DNA of 13,638 nt from Candidatus Sigynarchaeota archaeon (GTDB lineage: Archaea; Asgardarchaeota; Lokiarchaeia; Sigynarchaeales; Sigynarchaeaceae): positions 1-13,638 of the forward strand of contig JAUQYW010000246.1 in NCBI GenBank assembly GCA_030587525.1. Direction: 5' to 3'. Of this stretch, positions 1 through 7,980 are shown in pieces. The position numbers and the translations under genes were made by a program. A model generated the notes under the pieces. That model did no database searches and was not told the DNA's origin. It worked only from the letters and a program-made list of their open reading frames with translations. The stretch's first letter is position 1. Each line of letters starts with the position of its first letter.

Positions 1-313
1 AGTTATGGGGGTTTTGCATTTATAGCATTTCAGCGTCATAATCAATCACCTATTCATCTCAATAACCCGAATTAATCATATAAAAATGCGATCAAAGCGT
101 AAAAGGAGGTCACGGAATTGAAGGACGCAGCTTAATTAATGGAATGATGATATGCATCTATTCCCAGCAATCGCGCCGGCGAGCTGGTCGACGGGCACGC
201 GCAGCACACGCGTGCCCGTGCTGTTGATAATTACGTTGGCCGTGGGTGCCGAGAGGGCATAAATGAAAAAAAGAAGAGGATCACTAGCTGAATCATCAAT
301 GTTGCGCGGATAA
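1..313. other. Intergenic region with no supportable gene
   Basis: No convincing coding region is seen in these 313 nt. The left part is AT-rich and holds an isolated strong Shine-Dalgarno-like string (AAAAGGAGGT, 101-110, +) followed only by very short reading frames. Positions 176-235 are abruptly GC-rich and contain the hairpin listed separately. A short plus-strand frame (152-262, 36 codons) and a minus-strand frame through 136-313 without its own start codon are both open but show no recognisable protein character. Confidence 0.5.
191..219. repeat. Perfect 11-bp inverted repeat (hairpin)
   Basis: ACGGGCACGCG (191-201) is followed by a 7-nt spacer and its exact reverse complement CGCGTGCCCGT (209-219). 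The stem is very GC-rich within an otherwise AT-rich flank and lies about 95 nt downstream of the stop codon of the minus-strand beta-helix gene. It could be a transcript-end hairpin, a protein-binding palindrome, or a scar of a small mobile element. No T-run follows it on the minus strand, so a bacterial-style intrinsic terminator is not supported. Confidence 0.75.
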
Positions 314-2278
314 CTATGGGTAACTATACGGTAACCAGAGCCCCGGGCGCGGGTGCACGAGAGGTTTGTTATCCGTAAAATCTGGACTCCCCGGAATACA
401 ATACGGCGTGTTCCAGGTGTGCGACAGCTTGCACGTGTAAGGCTGGTTTTGTGTCGCGTCGGGATACCAATAGGTGTAATCGTGCCAGTAGTTTCCATAC
501 GTGCCGTCATCCCACGAGTTCGTCCCGGGAATCGAGCCATCGATCATTAGACCCTTTGACACGAAAGAGTTCTTTGAGAATAAAGTCGTCCCTGTACCAC
601 TGACGAGTTGCATGGCATAGCTAGACTGAGCCTCGAACCGGTTCGATGTCACAGTGCTTCCAGAGACCGCCGATAACCAAGCGCCAGTATTGCAGCCATA
701 GATGAAGTTATTATCAATCGTGCACCCGGAAACAAGGATCAGGCATATTCCGAACCAGTTGGGCACCGAAAAGGTACTATCCTCAATCATGATGTTAGAA
801 CTAGAATATGCATAGACACCTCGTACAGTGTTACCTCCCGATGCCCCAACAAACGCGCAGTTCTTGAATCGCACGTACGCATTGGTGCCGTAGAGGTAGA
901 CGAGGTTGGTATTTGTCTCGTTGATAAGCCATCCGAAAATGAAATAAGGCTCCGCAGCCGTCCCGTCTCCCCAGATGACTCCATTAGCAGCCGTGAAGTA
1001 CGAGTTATCCCAGACCTCGATGATATCATGTGCTTTGTGGGGAAAGGTCGGATCAGAATGAAACACGCCATCCTCATCCCCATCTGTCCAGCCGTCGCCG
1101 TCAGTGTCAACCTTGTACGGGTTCGACCTATATTTCTGAACCTCGTCGATGTCGGCGATGCCATCGTTATCTGAATCGTGCGATGACTCGAAGGCATCAA
1201 AGATATACCTGGGCTTGTGATCCATGAATGATCCACAGACCGTATAATTCTCCGGCAATTCAGCTCCATCCGTAGATGGTCTAGTCTTATTTTGACTCTT
1301 TTCGAAATAATCCGAATACGAGTTGTTCTCGATGAAGTTGCCTGAGGCAACTACCGTTATGGCCCTATTCCCCCACGTGTCATAAAAGACGTTCCAGACG
1401 ATGGTGATACCAGTCACATAATTGTTGAGATTTATATGCTCATACTGATTGTCATCGAACGCGTTCTTCCTGATGATGAAGCAAGGCGTCCCGCTCGGGG
1501 TTCCCGACACCTCTAAACCATGTTGGTGACCCCCAACAAGCGTGTTATTTTCCATAAGCACGTTCCAGGTATCGGCAGTCCAGATATCGTGCTCGGTGAT
1601 GTAGTCTCCGAGTATCGTGTTGTTGATAAGATTAACTTGACATTTAACATAGAATATGTTGATTCCGCCAGTAGTTCCACCGCACGATCGAAGGATGTTA
1701 TTCTGGATCGTGATTGTGCCTGATTCTGTTTCGAGATTTCTATTGTCGATAGAGATCCCAGGATACTGGTATGCGGTTATTGCTGTTCCGATCGCGTCCA
1801 GATAACAATCCTCAATCGTAATCGAGCTTGAATCGAGAACGTCTATCCCCCTCTTGTCCACGTCGAATATCTTCACCCTCTGGATCTTCACATTCTCCAC
1901 GCTATCCAATTGAATGGCGCTGATGCAAGAATCCCCCGGCAAGATCGTCAGCATGCAATCCCGGATGACCACGTATAGGTCGGTATTCACCAAGCGGATG
2001 CCGTATGATGCGCTCCCGAATCCGATTATCATCTTATTCTCGATGATCTTCGGGCTCAGCTCCGTCCCCGTGCCATTGTAGGTATCGAGGTCACTATTCT
2101 CGTCGATATCGATGGCCGGATCCGATGATGCCGCGGGTTTGGACAGGTTCGATAGGTCTTGTTGTCGCGCTCCCGTGCTTTGATCAATAGTCATCACTGT
2201 TCCCAGCACGAAAACCCCTGTAATTAGTAGTGCCAGGAAAGGGATCATATAACTTTTGGCTTTCTGTGTCTGTATCAT
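314..2278 (-). CDS. Exported right-handed parallel beta-helix (PbH1) protein with TSP type-3-like repeats
   Basis: This 654-residue protein starts with a short polar stretch and a hydrophobic segment at about residues 11-30, a signal peptide or N-terminal anchor. The rest is two tandem beta-helix modules (about 55-330 and 417-640) built of short Asn/Ile-rich rungs such as ITIQNNIL, VLMENNTL and IMIEDSTF, typical of PbH1/NosD-like folds. Both modules open with a GTG/GDGT...P.I block; the second ends in GNYW.DYT (595-601) and D.KPL, the usual close of archaeal proteins of this type. Between them lie acidic Ca-binding repeats (DSDNDGIAD, 368-376; DTDGDGWTD, 391-399), thrombospondin type-3-like. 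It is probably a cell-surface or secreted protein; carbohydrate binding or cleavage is possible, but I see no defined catalytic motif. It ends in LPYSYP without the C-terminal membrane anchor many relatives have. A weak AGAGG lies about 10 nt before the ATG. Confidence 0.88.
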   Translation of the reverse strand: MIQTQKAKSYMIPFLALLITGVFVLGTVMTIDQSTGARQQDLSNLSKPAASSDPAIDIDENSDLDTYNGTGTELSPKIIENKMIIGFGSASYGIRLVNTDLYVVIRDCMLTILPGDSCISAIQLDSVENVKIQRVKIFDVDKRGIDVLDSSSITIEDCYLDAIGTAITAYQYPGISIDNRNLETESGTITIQNNILRSCGGTTGGINIFYVKCQVNLINNTILGDYITEHDIWTADTWNVLMENNTLVGGHQHGLEVSGTPSGTPCFIIRKNAFDDNQYEHINLNNYVTGITIVWNVFYDTWGNRAITVVASGNFIENNSYSDYFEKSQNKTRPSTDGAELPENYTVCGSFMDHKPRYIFDAFESSHDSDNDGIADIDEVQKYRSNPYKVDTDGDGWTDGDEDGVFHSDPTFPHKAHDIIEVWDNSYFTAANGVIWGDGTAAEPYFIFGWLINETNTNLVYLYGTNAYVRFKNCAFVGASGGNTVRGVYAYSSSNIMIEDSTFSVPNWFGICLILVSGCTIDNNFIYGCNTGAWLSAVSGSTVTSNRFEAQSSYAMQLVSGTGTTLFSKNSFVSKGLMIDGSIPGTNSWDDGTYGNYWHDYTYWYPDATQNQPYTCKLSHTWNTPYCIPGSPDFTDNKPLVHPRPGLWLPYSYP

Positions 2279-2439
2279 GGATGTTCGCCTCTTTTCTATA
2301 GCAACAAGTGAATCTTTATCGGTTTCACCTCGAAAATACCAGCGCCAGCCATAAAAGCGAGGATTGATTGGTTTTGGTCTCTACGAGGCTTAAGGACATA
2401 TCACTTTTTTTTCTATAAAAACTTATATTAAATCGGGAT

Positions 2440-3582
2440 TCACGCCGCGATAATGCCAAGGAACCCGAGCGCGTACCACGCGAAGCTCACGGTGATGCCT
2501 AAGGTCTCGGTGCCCTCGCCCCACGTCACGCCGGGAAACCAGACTCCCTCCGCGTTGAAGAATGCAAGGATGGCAATCCACGCACAAATACACGATGCGG
2601 TCATGGCCAAGCGTGCCGCGGCATGGTTCTGGATCATCTTGCCGGCATTATTTTTTTCACGACAGCAAGCGATAGCGAGGATGGTCGCCGCGAGCGCTGC
2701 CCCGATGATGCCGACCGTGCAAGCCTTCACCGCGAACAACAATATGCTGCTATCAGGATCCAGCAAGAGCGTCACGAGTGATGTGTAGTCGTTAGTAGAG
2801 ACCTGTGTGCTGAGCTGGATCGTGGTGACCGTCGTGGCCGCGAGGGGCGAGACCAGCGCGATGGCGGCGCAGCCTCCGATGGCAAGGGTTTTACCCCCGA
2901 TCGCTGAAGGGTTGCGCAACTTGGCAATAAGTACCTTGATACGCTCTACATTGCGGATCTTGAACAAGATCAATGCCATCAACAACCATATCGCGCATGT
3001 TAAGCCACGTGATAAGTTCAGCGTGCTCAGCACGCCGATGGCAGTCCACGCGCCGCTAACGCCGCAAAACAGCGCCCCGGCGATCATGGGATCGATCGTG
3101 AACCGGTGACTTTTCCCGGGCTCAGCATTCTCGTCGGACTTTTGGCTTGCCAGGGCCAGAGCGGATTTTCCCGTCGTTGCCGCGATGATCACGGCACCAA
3201 GCCGCACGAGGCGGGCAAGCTCGGGTGACGCTAGCAAGGGATATACCGAAAAGAACGCCCTGGTGAGCAAGCGGACGCCCGGGTCAGAGATCTTGGTGCT
3301 TAATTGTGCACGTGCGAGGTGGAGCAATGGCAAGGCGAGATGGATGCGAGCAGAGATGGAAGAGTTGCGGCACGCGACGGCAGCCCGGGACAAGACCGAC
3401 GATATTTTCTCAAGCACATCGCCGTCAGGGAGCACCATGCTTGCGGTTGACGCGAAGGTCGCGACAAATTTGGAGAGTACCGCGATCATGACTGCGACGG
3501 CGCTTCGAGGTTGCCGTGCTGCGAGCAGTGCGTTGATATTCGCCACGTCCGGGTCTGCATCTGGTTCGATCGTGGCCATCAC
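2440..3582 (-). CDS. Six-TM membrane protein of unknown function
   Basis: I do not recognise the family. The 380-residue product has an Ala/Leu-rich, helical, probably cytosolic N-terminal region (about 1-160), then six likely membrane spans at about 165-187, 193-209, 232-256, 279-306, 324-342 and 358-379, so the C-terminus ends in the last span. A basic loop (about 209-223) follows span 2; by the positive-inside rule it is likely cytosolic. Start choice: GTG at 3582 is directly followed by ATG at 3579, and the ATG overlaps the upstream gene's stop as TGATG. A GAGGGTGA string 7-8 nt upstream can serve as ribosome binding site, so ATG 3579 is at least as likely. The junction implies co-transcription and translational coupling with the 89-residue protein. 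Strongly coding-like composition; function open. Confidence 0.8.
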   Translation of the reverse strand: MMATIEPDADPDVANINALLAARQPRSAVAVMIAVLSKFVATFASTASMVLPDGDVLEKISSVLSRAAVACRNSSISARIHLALPLLHLARAQLSTKISDPGVRLLTRAFFSVYPLLASPELARLVRLGAVIIAATTGKSALALASQKSDENAEPGKSHRFTIDPMIAGALFCGVSGAWTAIGVLSTLNLSRGLTCAIWLLMALILFKIRNVERIKVLIAKLRNPSAIGGKTLAIGGCAAIALVSPLAATTVTTIQLSTQVSTNDYTSLVTLLLDPDSSILLFAVKACTVGIIGAALAATILAIACCREKNNAGKMIQNHAAARLAMTASCICAWIAILAFFNAEGVWFPGVTWGEGTETLGITVSFAWYALGFLGIIAA

Positions 3583-3848
3583 GCATCACCCTCGCCAAAA
3601 ATATGCAGCAATTTTCCCAGCTCGGCATCCAAGCCTTCGATAGCGGGCACGATCGCCTTCACGAGGCCATCCTTGGCAGTATCGAGGTACGGGATTGTGA
3701 TTTCCTTGATAAACTTCGTGGCGATGGAGGTGCGCTCCGTGGGGGTGCTGACCCGGCCATAGGTGGCGAGCATGGCGAAAAATCGTTCTTGCCACGCGTC
3801 GAAGTCCTTGAACAGTGCCTTGCGGGCATTTTCATTCGATGCTATCAT
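3579..3848 (-). CDS. Small helical protein of unknown function (89 aa)
   Basis: The predicted 89-residue product is soluble, amphipathic and mostly helical, with no membrane segment, signal peptide or zinc motif, and an acidic C-terminus (FGEGDA). I do not recognise the family. It is the first gene of a minus-strand pair: its TGA overlaps the start of the six-TM protein, so the two are probably translated together and may interact. The ATG at 3848 is supported by a TATA-like CTTTTTATG (minus strand, 3873-3881) about 29 nt upstream and by the absence of a Shine-Dalgarno sequence, suggesting a leaderless or nearly leaderless mRNA. It is divergent from the MglA-like GTPase gene, so it could be a GTPase regulator or effector, but only location suggests this; it shows no obvious roadblock/longin pattern. 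Confidence 0.72.
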   Translation of the reverse strand: MIASNENARKALFKDFDAWQERFFAMLATYGRVSTPTERTSIATKFIKEITIPYLDTAKDGLVKAIVPAIEGLDAELGKLLHIFGEGDA

Positions 3849-3872
3849 GATACAAGCATCGGTTCAACCAAT

Positions 3873-3881
3873 CATAAAAAG
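3873..3881 (-). promoter_or_regulatory. TATA-like box for the 89-aa/six-TM gene pair
   Basis: The minus strand reads CTTTTTATG, centred about 29 nt upstream of the ATG at 3848. The spacing fits an archaeal TATA box firing at or just before the start codon. It shares the 79-nt divergent intergenic space with the GTPase promoter. Confidence 0.45.
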
Positions 3882-3899
3882 AAAAATTGCCATTTTGCG

Positions 3900-3907
3900 T
3901 TAAATAG
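3900..3907 (+). promoter_or_regulatory. TATA-like box for the MglA-like GTPase gene
   Basis: TTAAATAG is centred about 24-25 nt upstream of the ATG at 3928. No Shine-Dalgarno string lies between box and ATG, so a leaderless transcript beginning at the start codon is the simplest reading. Confidence 0.5.
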
Positions 3908-3927
3908 CCCTATCCCACGAGTACGTC

Positions 3928-4527
3928 ATGATCAACACACCTTCATCATCGCAACCTACCGCTCAGCCTACGCTCGTGCAGCTCAAGATCATCTACTGGG
4001 GGCCTGCCGAGGCCGGCAAGACCACGTCGCTCATGGCCGTCGCCGAAATATTCTCCCGGTTCCGATTAGATGACGTGATCAAGGTACAAACGACCGCGGG
4101 CCGCACGCTCTGGAACGAGTACACGGCCTTCCAGTTCACCATCCCATCTGGCAGCACGACCACCAACATCGTGGTACATCTGTCCGCGCTCACGGGACAA
4201 GAGCGCTTTTTGAACACGCGGGAGTTCGCGGGCGCCAGCATCGACGGGGCGATCTTCGTCGCGGATTGCAGGCCAGAGTTCGCGCAAGCCAGCGCCCGCA
4301 GCTTCGAGGAGTTGATGGCGTTCGCGCCCCTCGGCACGCCCGTGATCGTGCAAGCAAACTTCCAGGACATCCCGGCATCGATGCGGCCGCAAAAGCTGGA
4401 GGCTGTCCTCAACACCCGTTGGAAAGGCCGGTTCGTGAAGGTCGTGCCGACCGTTGCGACGACGGGGCTTAATGTTTCAGCGGCGTTCCTGGACTTGCTG
4501 TACGCGGTCTTGTGCAAGCAAAAATAA
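3928..4527 (+). CDS. MglA-like small GTPase (Ras superfamily)
   Basis: A 199-residue P-loop GTPase. A Ser/Thr/Pro/Gln-rich tail (1-16) precedes beta-1 and the Walker A/G1 motif GPAEAGKT (25-32). The segment TTAGRTLWNEY (55-65) matches the position and pattern of the MglA switch I. G3 is ALTGQE (87-92): the DxxG aspartate is replaced by Ala, as MglA proteins replace it with Thr (TVPGQ). Next comes the strand GAIFVAD (107-113). G4 is NFQD (144-147), where Phe replaces the Lys of NKxD, and G5 is VATTG (176-180). The order and length fit the MglA/archaeal Arf-like group, which in bacteria controls polarity and motility with roadblock-domain MglB partners and which is expanded in Asgard archaea. 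No roadblock gene is adjacent. No lipidation motif is evident (C-terminus LCKQK). It is divergent from the 89-aa/six-TM pair, with a TATA-like box about 25 nt upstream and no ribosome binding site. Confidence 0.9.
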   Translation: MINTPSSSQPTAQPTLVQLKIIYWGPAEAGKTTSLMAVAEIFSRFRLDDVIKVQTTAGRTLWNEYTAFQFTIPSGSTTTNIVVHLSALTGQERFLNTREFAGASIDGAIFVADCRPEFAQASARSFEELMAFAPLGTPVIVQANFQDIPASMRPQKLEAVLNTRWKGRFVKVVPTVATTGLNVSAAFLDLLYAVLCKQK

Positions 4528-4545
4528 GAGTGAAAATAGTTGAAA

Positions 4546-4565
4546 GATCTTCAAAAAAGAAGATC
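4546..4565. terminator. Hairpin between convergent genes (possible bidirectional terminator)
   Basis: GATCTTC (4546-4552) and GAAGATC (4559-4565) form a 7-bp stem around six adenines, 19 nt after the GTPase stop codon and upstream of the end of the convergent minus-strand gene. On the minus strand the loop is a T6 run, a plausible archaeal U-rich termination signal. Immediately after is a tandem ATGTTAC duplicate (4566-4579). Confidence 0.4.
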
Positions 4566-4721
4566 ATGTTACATGTTACAATTCATTGAAAAATACGATG
4601 AGAGCGATAATCAAACCTTGACGCGAACGAGGATATTATCCGAATTATTTGATCGGAAAAATGGTGAGTAACATCGGTGAAAACCCGTGTGCATGATCAA
4701 CCAATCATAGCACAATCACTC

Positions 4722-7700
4722 TCATTTTACAACAGGTTTTTTCTTTGCGATAACGCTCGGAAAGGGGAGATTTCCGCGAATTATGATGCAAATACATGTG
4801 TTTTCTTTATATGTGAACAATTTCACATCTTCCTTTGGATAATCCGCTGTTTTTTCTCCATATTCATACACACACATGATTCCCACGGGAGATTGCTTGC
4901 GATAACAATATTCGTCAAATTGTGGTTTGTATTTCTTGTAGATTTCATCAATTTGCTGATTTTCATTTTCGATCTTTAGTTCGACGGGAACCTTGTGGAC
5001 GTCAATATCCAATGAACCTCTTGCTACTTCACTTTCATCCTCGATGTTATCCTTAAACAAGAAATAAAGATACTGGAATGTCTTATCGTGGAAAACTGGT
5101 TCCGAAACTACCTCATCTGTATGAAAAAGAGGCCTGATTAAATTCGAATTATGGAATTTGAAGATCGCATTCAAGACCATTATTAATTTCTTTTCTTCGA
5201 TTACTTCAATGTCTACGTTTTTTAATAGTCCTTCTTTTATTGATTTTATCTCCGATTGATTCAAGAATTGCATTGCATCGTTAATTTCTTTGAATAGAAT
5301 GGTAGAAATGCAAAGACATGAATTAACGAGAGCCGGTGCGATTTGTAAAAACCAATTCGTGCTTATAAACTGTTTTACCCTCGAATCGTTATAATTTTCG
5401 ATATACGACTTAACGATGTCTTGAATTCCCGAAAGATAACTAGTATGCTTCTGCAATATTCCTGGAGCTTCGATCTTGAAAACGTCTAATAATCGCAAGT
5501 CAACAGTTTTAGGTATTAGTTCATCGCCCATTCTGGCGCAAAAATCATAGAGACTACCACAATCCTTATATTTATGGCGGATTATGAAATCCAAGGCTTT
5601 TTCATTGAATACATCTTGCATTTCTTCATCTCCAGTAATTTCACGTATTTGTTTGGAGAGTAATGCGTATAAAGTCAAGCTATTGACGAGTTTCTCATTA
5701 AATTCTAAGAGAGTTAATTCACGCTCCGTTCTATCTTCAAGCCCAATTGAAGTAATGAGAATCTCTTTATTTATTGTGCCCCGAGCAAAATCTTTCTTGA
5801 TTACTTCAAAAGGATCGTATTTTCTACTACTACCAAAAATCTTTATTTTTTCGTGGGAATATTCGAGCTCATGAAGGAGAATCTGATATAATGGCGGATA
5901 TTTGTCTAATTGCTCCAATAGATTATTATACGCGTCTTTAAGATCCTTTTTAGATTCGGCATCCTCACCATGTAAAGCATTTTTATATGTTAAATCGACA
6001 TCTTGGAGAATAACATCTCTATCCACTTCTAAATTAACATATCGGCCAAAATCATTATCAATCGCGGCAAAATCAATCTCCTTATTGTGCAAAGTGCATA
6101 TTTCTTTAAATTCAGCAAGTTCTTCTTTGATTTTATTGACAATAGGCATTGCTGGAATTGTAAGTTTTAGATCTTCTATCATTTCTTCGTTATATTGCTG
6201 TAAGGTCTTGAGATCTCCTTCAATTATACCCAATCTCGCAGAATTACCGTATTGCATTAAATGGTATTTAGCATTAAGAATAGGAAATCTATCCTTGTTC
6301 TTTAACAAGTTGATTGCAGGGCCAATACCACCCTCTTCCGAAGCGAATGTTAGTAATAAAGGTTTTTTTTTCCCCTCGATATCAAGATTCCGAAGAACAT
6401 TTGAGACCGTCGCTTTGAGGTTATAATAGTGGTCATACGCGTAGGCAAAATCAACGGGCATATCGGGGTTGAATAATAGATGATCGAGATAGCTCAGATC
6501 AAATGCTTTTTCGTCCCGATATATTTTAAACAATTTTCTCTCATCTAAAACAAGTCTTCCTCTACAGAGTTCTACATTGAACGCTTGAAAAAATGGATCG
6601 GTCTGGAATTCTTGCGTAAGTCTTATCATCTCATCGGCATTCGATTCTATAAAAGCTCCAAGAGGCTCCTCTTTACGATTCTGCAGTATGTAGTATAAAA
6701 TGGCTACGCTCTCCTTGTCATTACATATTTTGAGGTTGAATGAAGTCAATTTTTGTAGAAACTTTTCTTTAAAATAGAGGTAGGTAATTATTTCTTGGAA
6801 ATTACCACCGTGATTTTCTCGTTGCTGAATTGCCTTCTTGCATATGTCCCAGTAAGCATCGAGTATCTTGTTCTCGCTCATTTCATAAATTCGCTGCCAT
6901 TCAAGAATATCGGCCCATAGCGAATATTTTATGAATTTAATTTGTTCTTTATTCAGGAAATCGTAGAGATCTTGAATCTTATCAACATGCTCTATGAGGA
7001 AATCTATTTCTTGATTAATCCCTTGCAAAGAAAATGTGAGTCTGTTTTTTAATAATTGGCTTAAGGACCCTGAAGGCATTTGCTGGATATGTGTGGTTAT
7101 TTTCCCTGAATGTTCTAAAATGTTACTCAATGTATCAAGATCGTCGGGATTATCCTTGATTATTTTCCATTCCTCTTCTCTTGGCTGAGCATTCAACTCA
7201 TTGAACAATAGCAAAAGGATTCTTTCAGAAACTCCGATTTTTTCTCCAATTTTATGAAATAATGTTTTATCTAATAAATCTGAATCTGTTAAACTTGTGA
7301 TTATATCCGCAAGATCATTCTCATTAACATCTACACAGATCTCTTTTAGAAAATGCTTAGTTTTGATGCTTTTAATTTCATTCCTGAATTCTTGCTTGAA
7401 CAAGGTATAATTTGATCTTTCATCCGCTAAACTTGCATTTGAATTATTAACTACGTCTTGTAATTCCTGAACTTTCTTTTCATACTTTCTCCGAATAATT
7501 TCGGTGTCCTCATTATATGACTTCTTTAAATCTTGTACTATCTTCTCGTTAGATAGTTGGGTTTCTTTGATAGACCGGTTTATCATTTCTTCATAATCAT
7601 CAATATCTCCTTCGACTTTAGCTTTCAATCCAATGTTTCTATAAACAAAGAATAAGACAATTATAACAAACCCGGAGGCAATTATTGTAACAATCATGGC

Positions 7701-7838
7701 TGCGATTTCTTGCGGATTTGCTGTAATGTGGAATATCGATATGATCAGGTTTAGAAAGAGCAATATAAGAATACAAAGGGTGAGCCACAAGATAATACGA
7801 CTTAGTCCGCTTTTAATATCGTTATAAAAGTTAACCAT
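4722..7838 (-). CDS. Large AT-rich protein: two N-terminal TM segments, coiled coil, long helical cytosolic region
   Basis: The 1038-residue product is not one I recognise. Two N-terminal membrane spans (about 14-37 and 45-67) form a hairpin, so most of the protein should lie on one side, probably the cytosol. Charged heptad-like sequence at about 72-165 predicts a coiled coil. The remaining 850 or so residues are rich in Leu, Ile, Glu, Lys and Asn and look mostly alpha-helical, with no P-loop, zinc ligand cluster or obvious catalytic motif. The last 80 or so residues look more strand-rich (VGIMCVYEYG; TCICIIIRGN) and may be a separate alpha/beta domain. Coding DNA is visibly AT-rich, with many AAA, ATT and AAT codons, in contrast with the GC-rich genes on both sides, which suggests recent horizontal acquisition. 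ATG 7838 follows a TATA-like box by about 25 nt without a Shine-Dalgarno, implying a leaderless mRNA. A membrane-anchored scaffold or a defence/conflict protein are possible but unproven. Confidence 0.85.
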   Translation of the reverse strand: MVNFYNDIKSGLSRIILWLTLCILILLFLNLIISIFHITANPQEIAAMIVTIIASGFVIIVLFFVYRNIGLKAKVEGDIDDYEEMINRSIKETQLSNEKIVQDLKKSYNEDTEIIRRKYEKKVQELQDVVNNSNASLADERSNYTLFKQEFRNEIKSIKTKHFLKEICVDVNENDLADIITSLTDSDLLDKTLFHKIGEKIGVSERILLLLFNELNAQPREEEWKIIKDNPDDLDTLSNILEHSGKITTHIQQMPSGSLSQLLKNRLTFSLQGINQEIDFLIEHVDKIQDLYDFLNKEQIKFIKYSLWADILEWQRIYEMSENKILDAYWDICKKAIQQRENHGGNFQEIITYLYFKEKFLQKLTSFNLKICNDKESVAILYYILQNRKEEPLGAFIESNADEMIRLTQEFQTDPFFQAFNVELCRGRLVLDERKLFKIYRDEKAFDLSYLDHLLFNPDMPVDFAYAYDHYYNLKATVSNVLRNLDIEGKKKPLLLTFASEEGGIGPAINLLKNKDRFPILNAKYHLMQYGNSARLGIIEGDLKTLQQYNEEMIEDLKLTIPAMPIVNKIKEELAEFKEICTLHNKEIDFAAIDNDFGRYVNLEVDRDVILQDVDLTYKNALHGEDAESKKDLKDAYNNLLEQLDKYPPLYQILLHELEYSHEKIKIFGSSRKYDPFEVIKKDFARGTINKEILITSIGLEDRTERELTLLEFNEKLVNSLTLYALLSKQIREITGDEEMQDVFNEKALDFIIRHKYKDCGSLYDFCARMGDELIPKTVDLRLLDVFKIEAPGILQKHTSYLSGIQDIVKSYIENYNDSRVKQFISTNWFLQIAPALVNSCLCISTILFKEINDAMQFLNQSEIKSIKEGLLKNVDIEVIEEKKLIMVLNAIFKFHNSNLIRPLFHTDEVVSEPVFHDKTFQYLYFLFKDNIEDESEVARGSLDIDVHKVPVELKIENENQQIDEIYKKYKPQFDEYCYRKQSPVGIMCVYEYGEKTADYPKEDVKLFTYKENTCICIIIRGNLPFPSVIAKKKPVVK

Positions 7839-7858
7839 ACGGAGTTCTTTCTAGAATA

Positions 7859-7866
7859 ATTTATAA
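7859..7866 (-). promoter_or_regulatory. TATA-like box for the AT-rich 1038-aa gene
   Basis: The minus strand reads TTATAAAT, centred about 24-25 nt upstream of the ATG at 7838. The intervening sequence has no Shine-Dalgarno, consistent with a leaderless start. Confidence 0.5.
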
Positions 7867-7980
7867 TACTTCTGGTTTAACAAGTTGATAATTGCTTCAC
7901 TTCCCCCTCCTACTATGCCCTGGTCCAAATGGCGGGCGAATTTCTTTTCATCTTGTCTAAAAAATTACCTGATATAGTTA

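Noticed and set aside
152..262. 36-codon plus-strand ORF starting at the ATG at 152
   Set aside because: It spans the GC-rich inverted repeat, has no ribosome binding site at useful distance and no recognisable protein character.
787..1350. 187-codon minus-strand frame inside the beta-helix gene
   Set aside because: It is Arg/Ser/Thr-rich shadow sequence; the beta-helix frame explains the region.
3603..4073. Plus-strand frame of 156 codons crossing the GTPase start
   Set aside because: It is the shadow of the minus-strand 89-aa gene and then of the GTPase in another frame, with no coherent domain.
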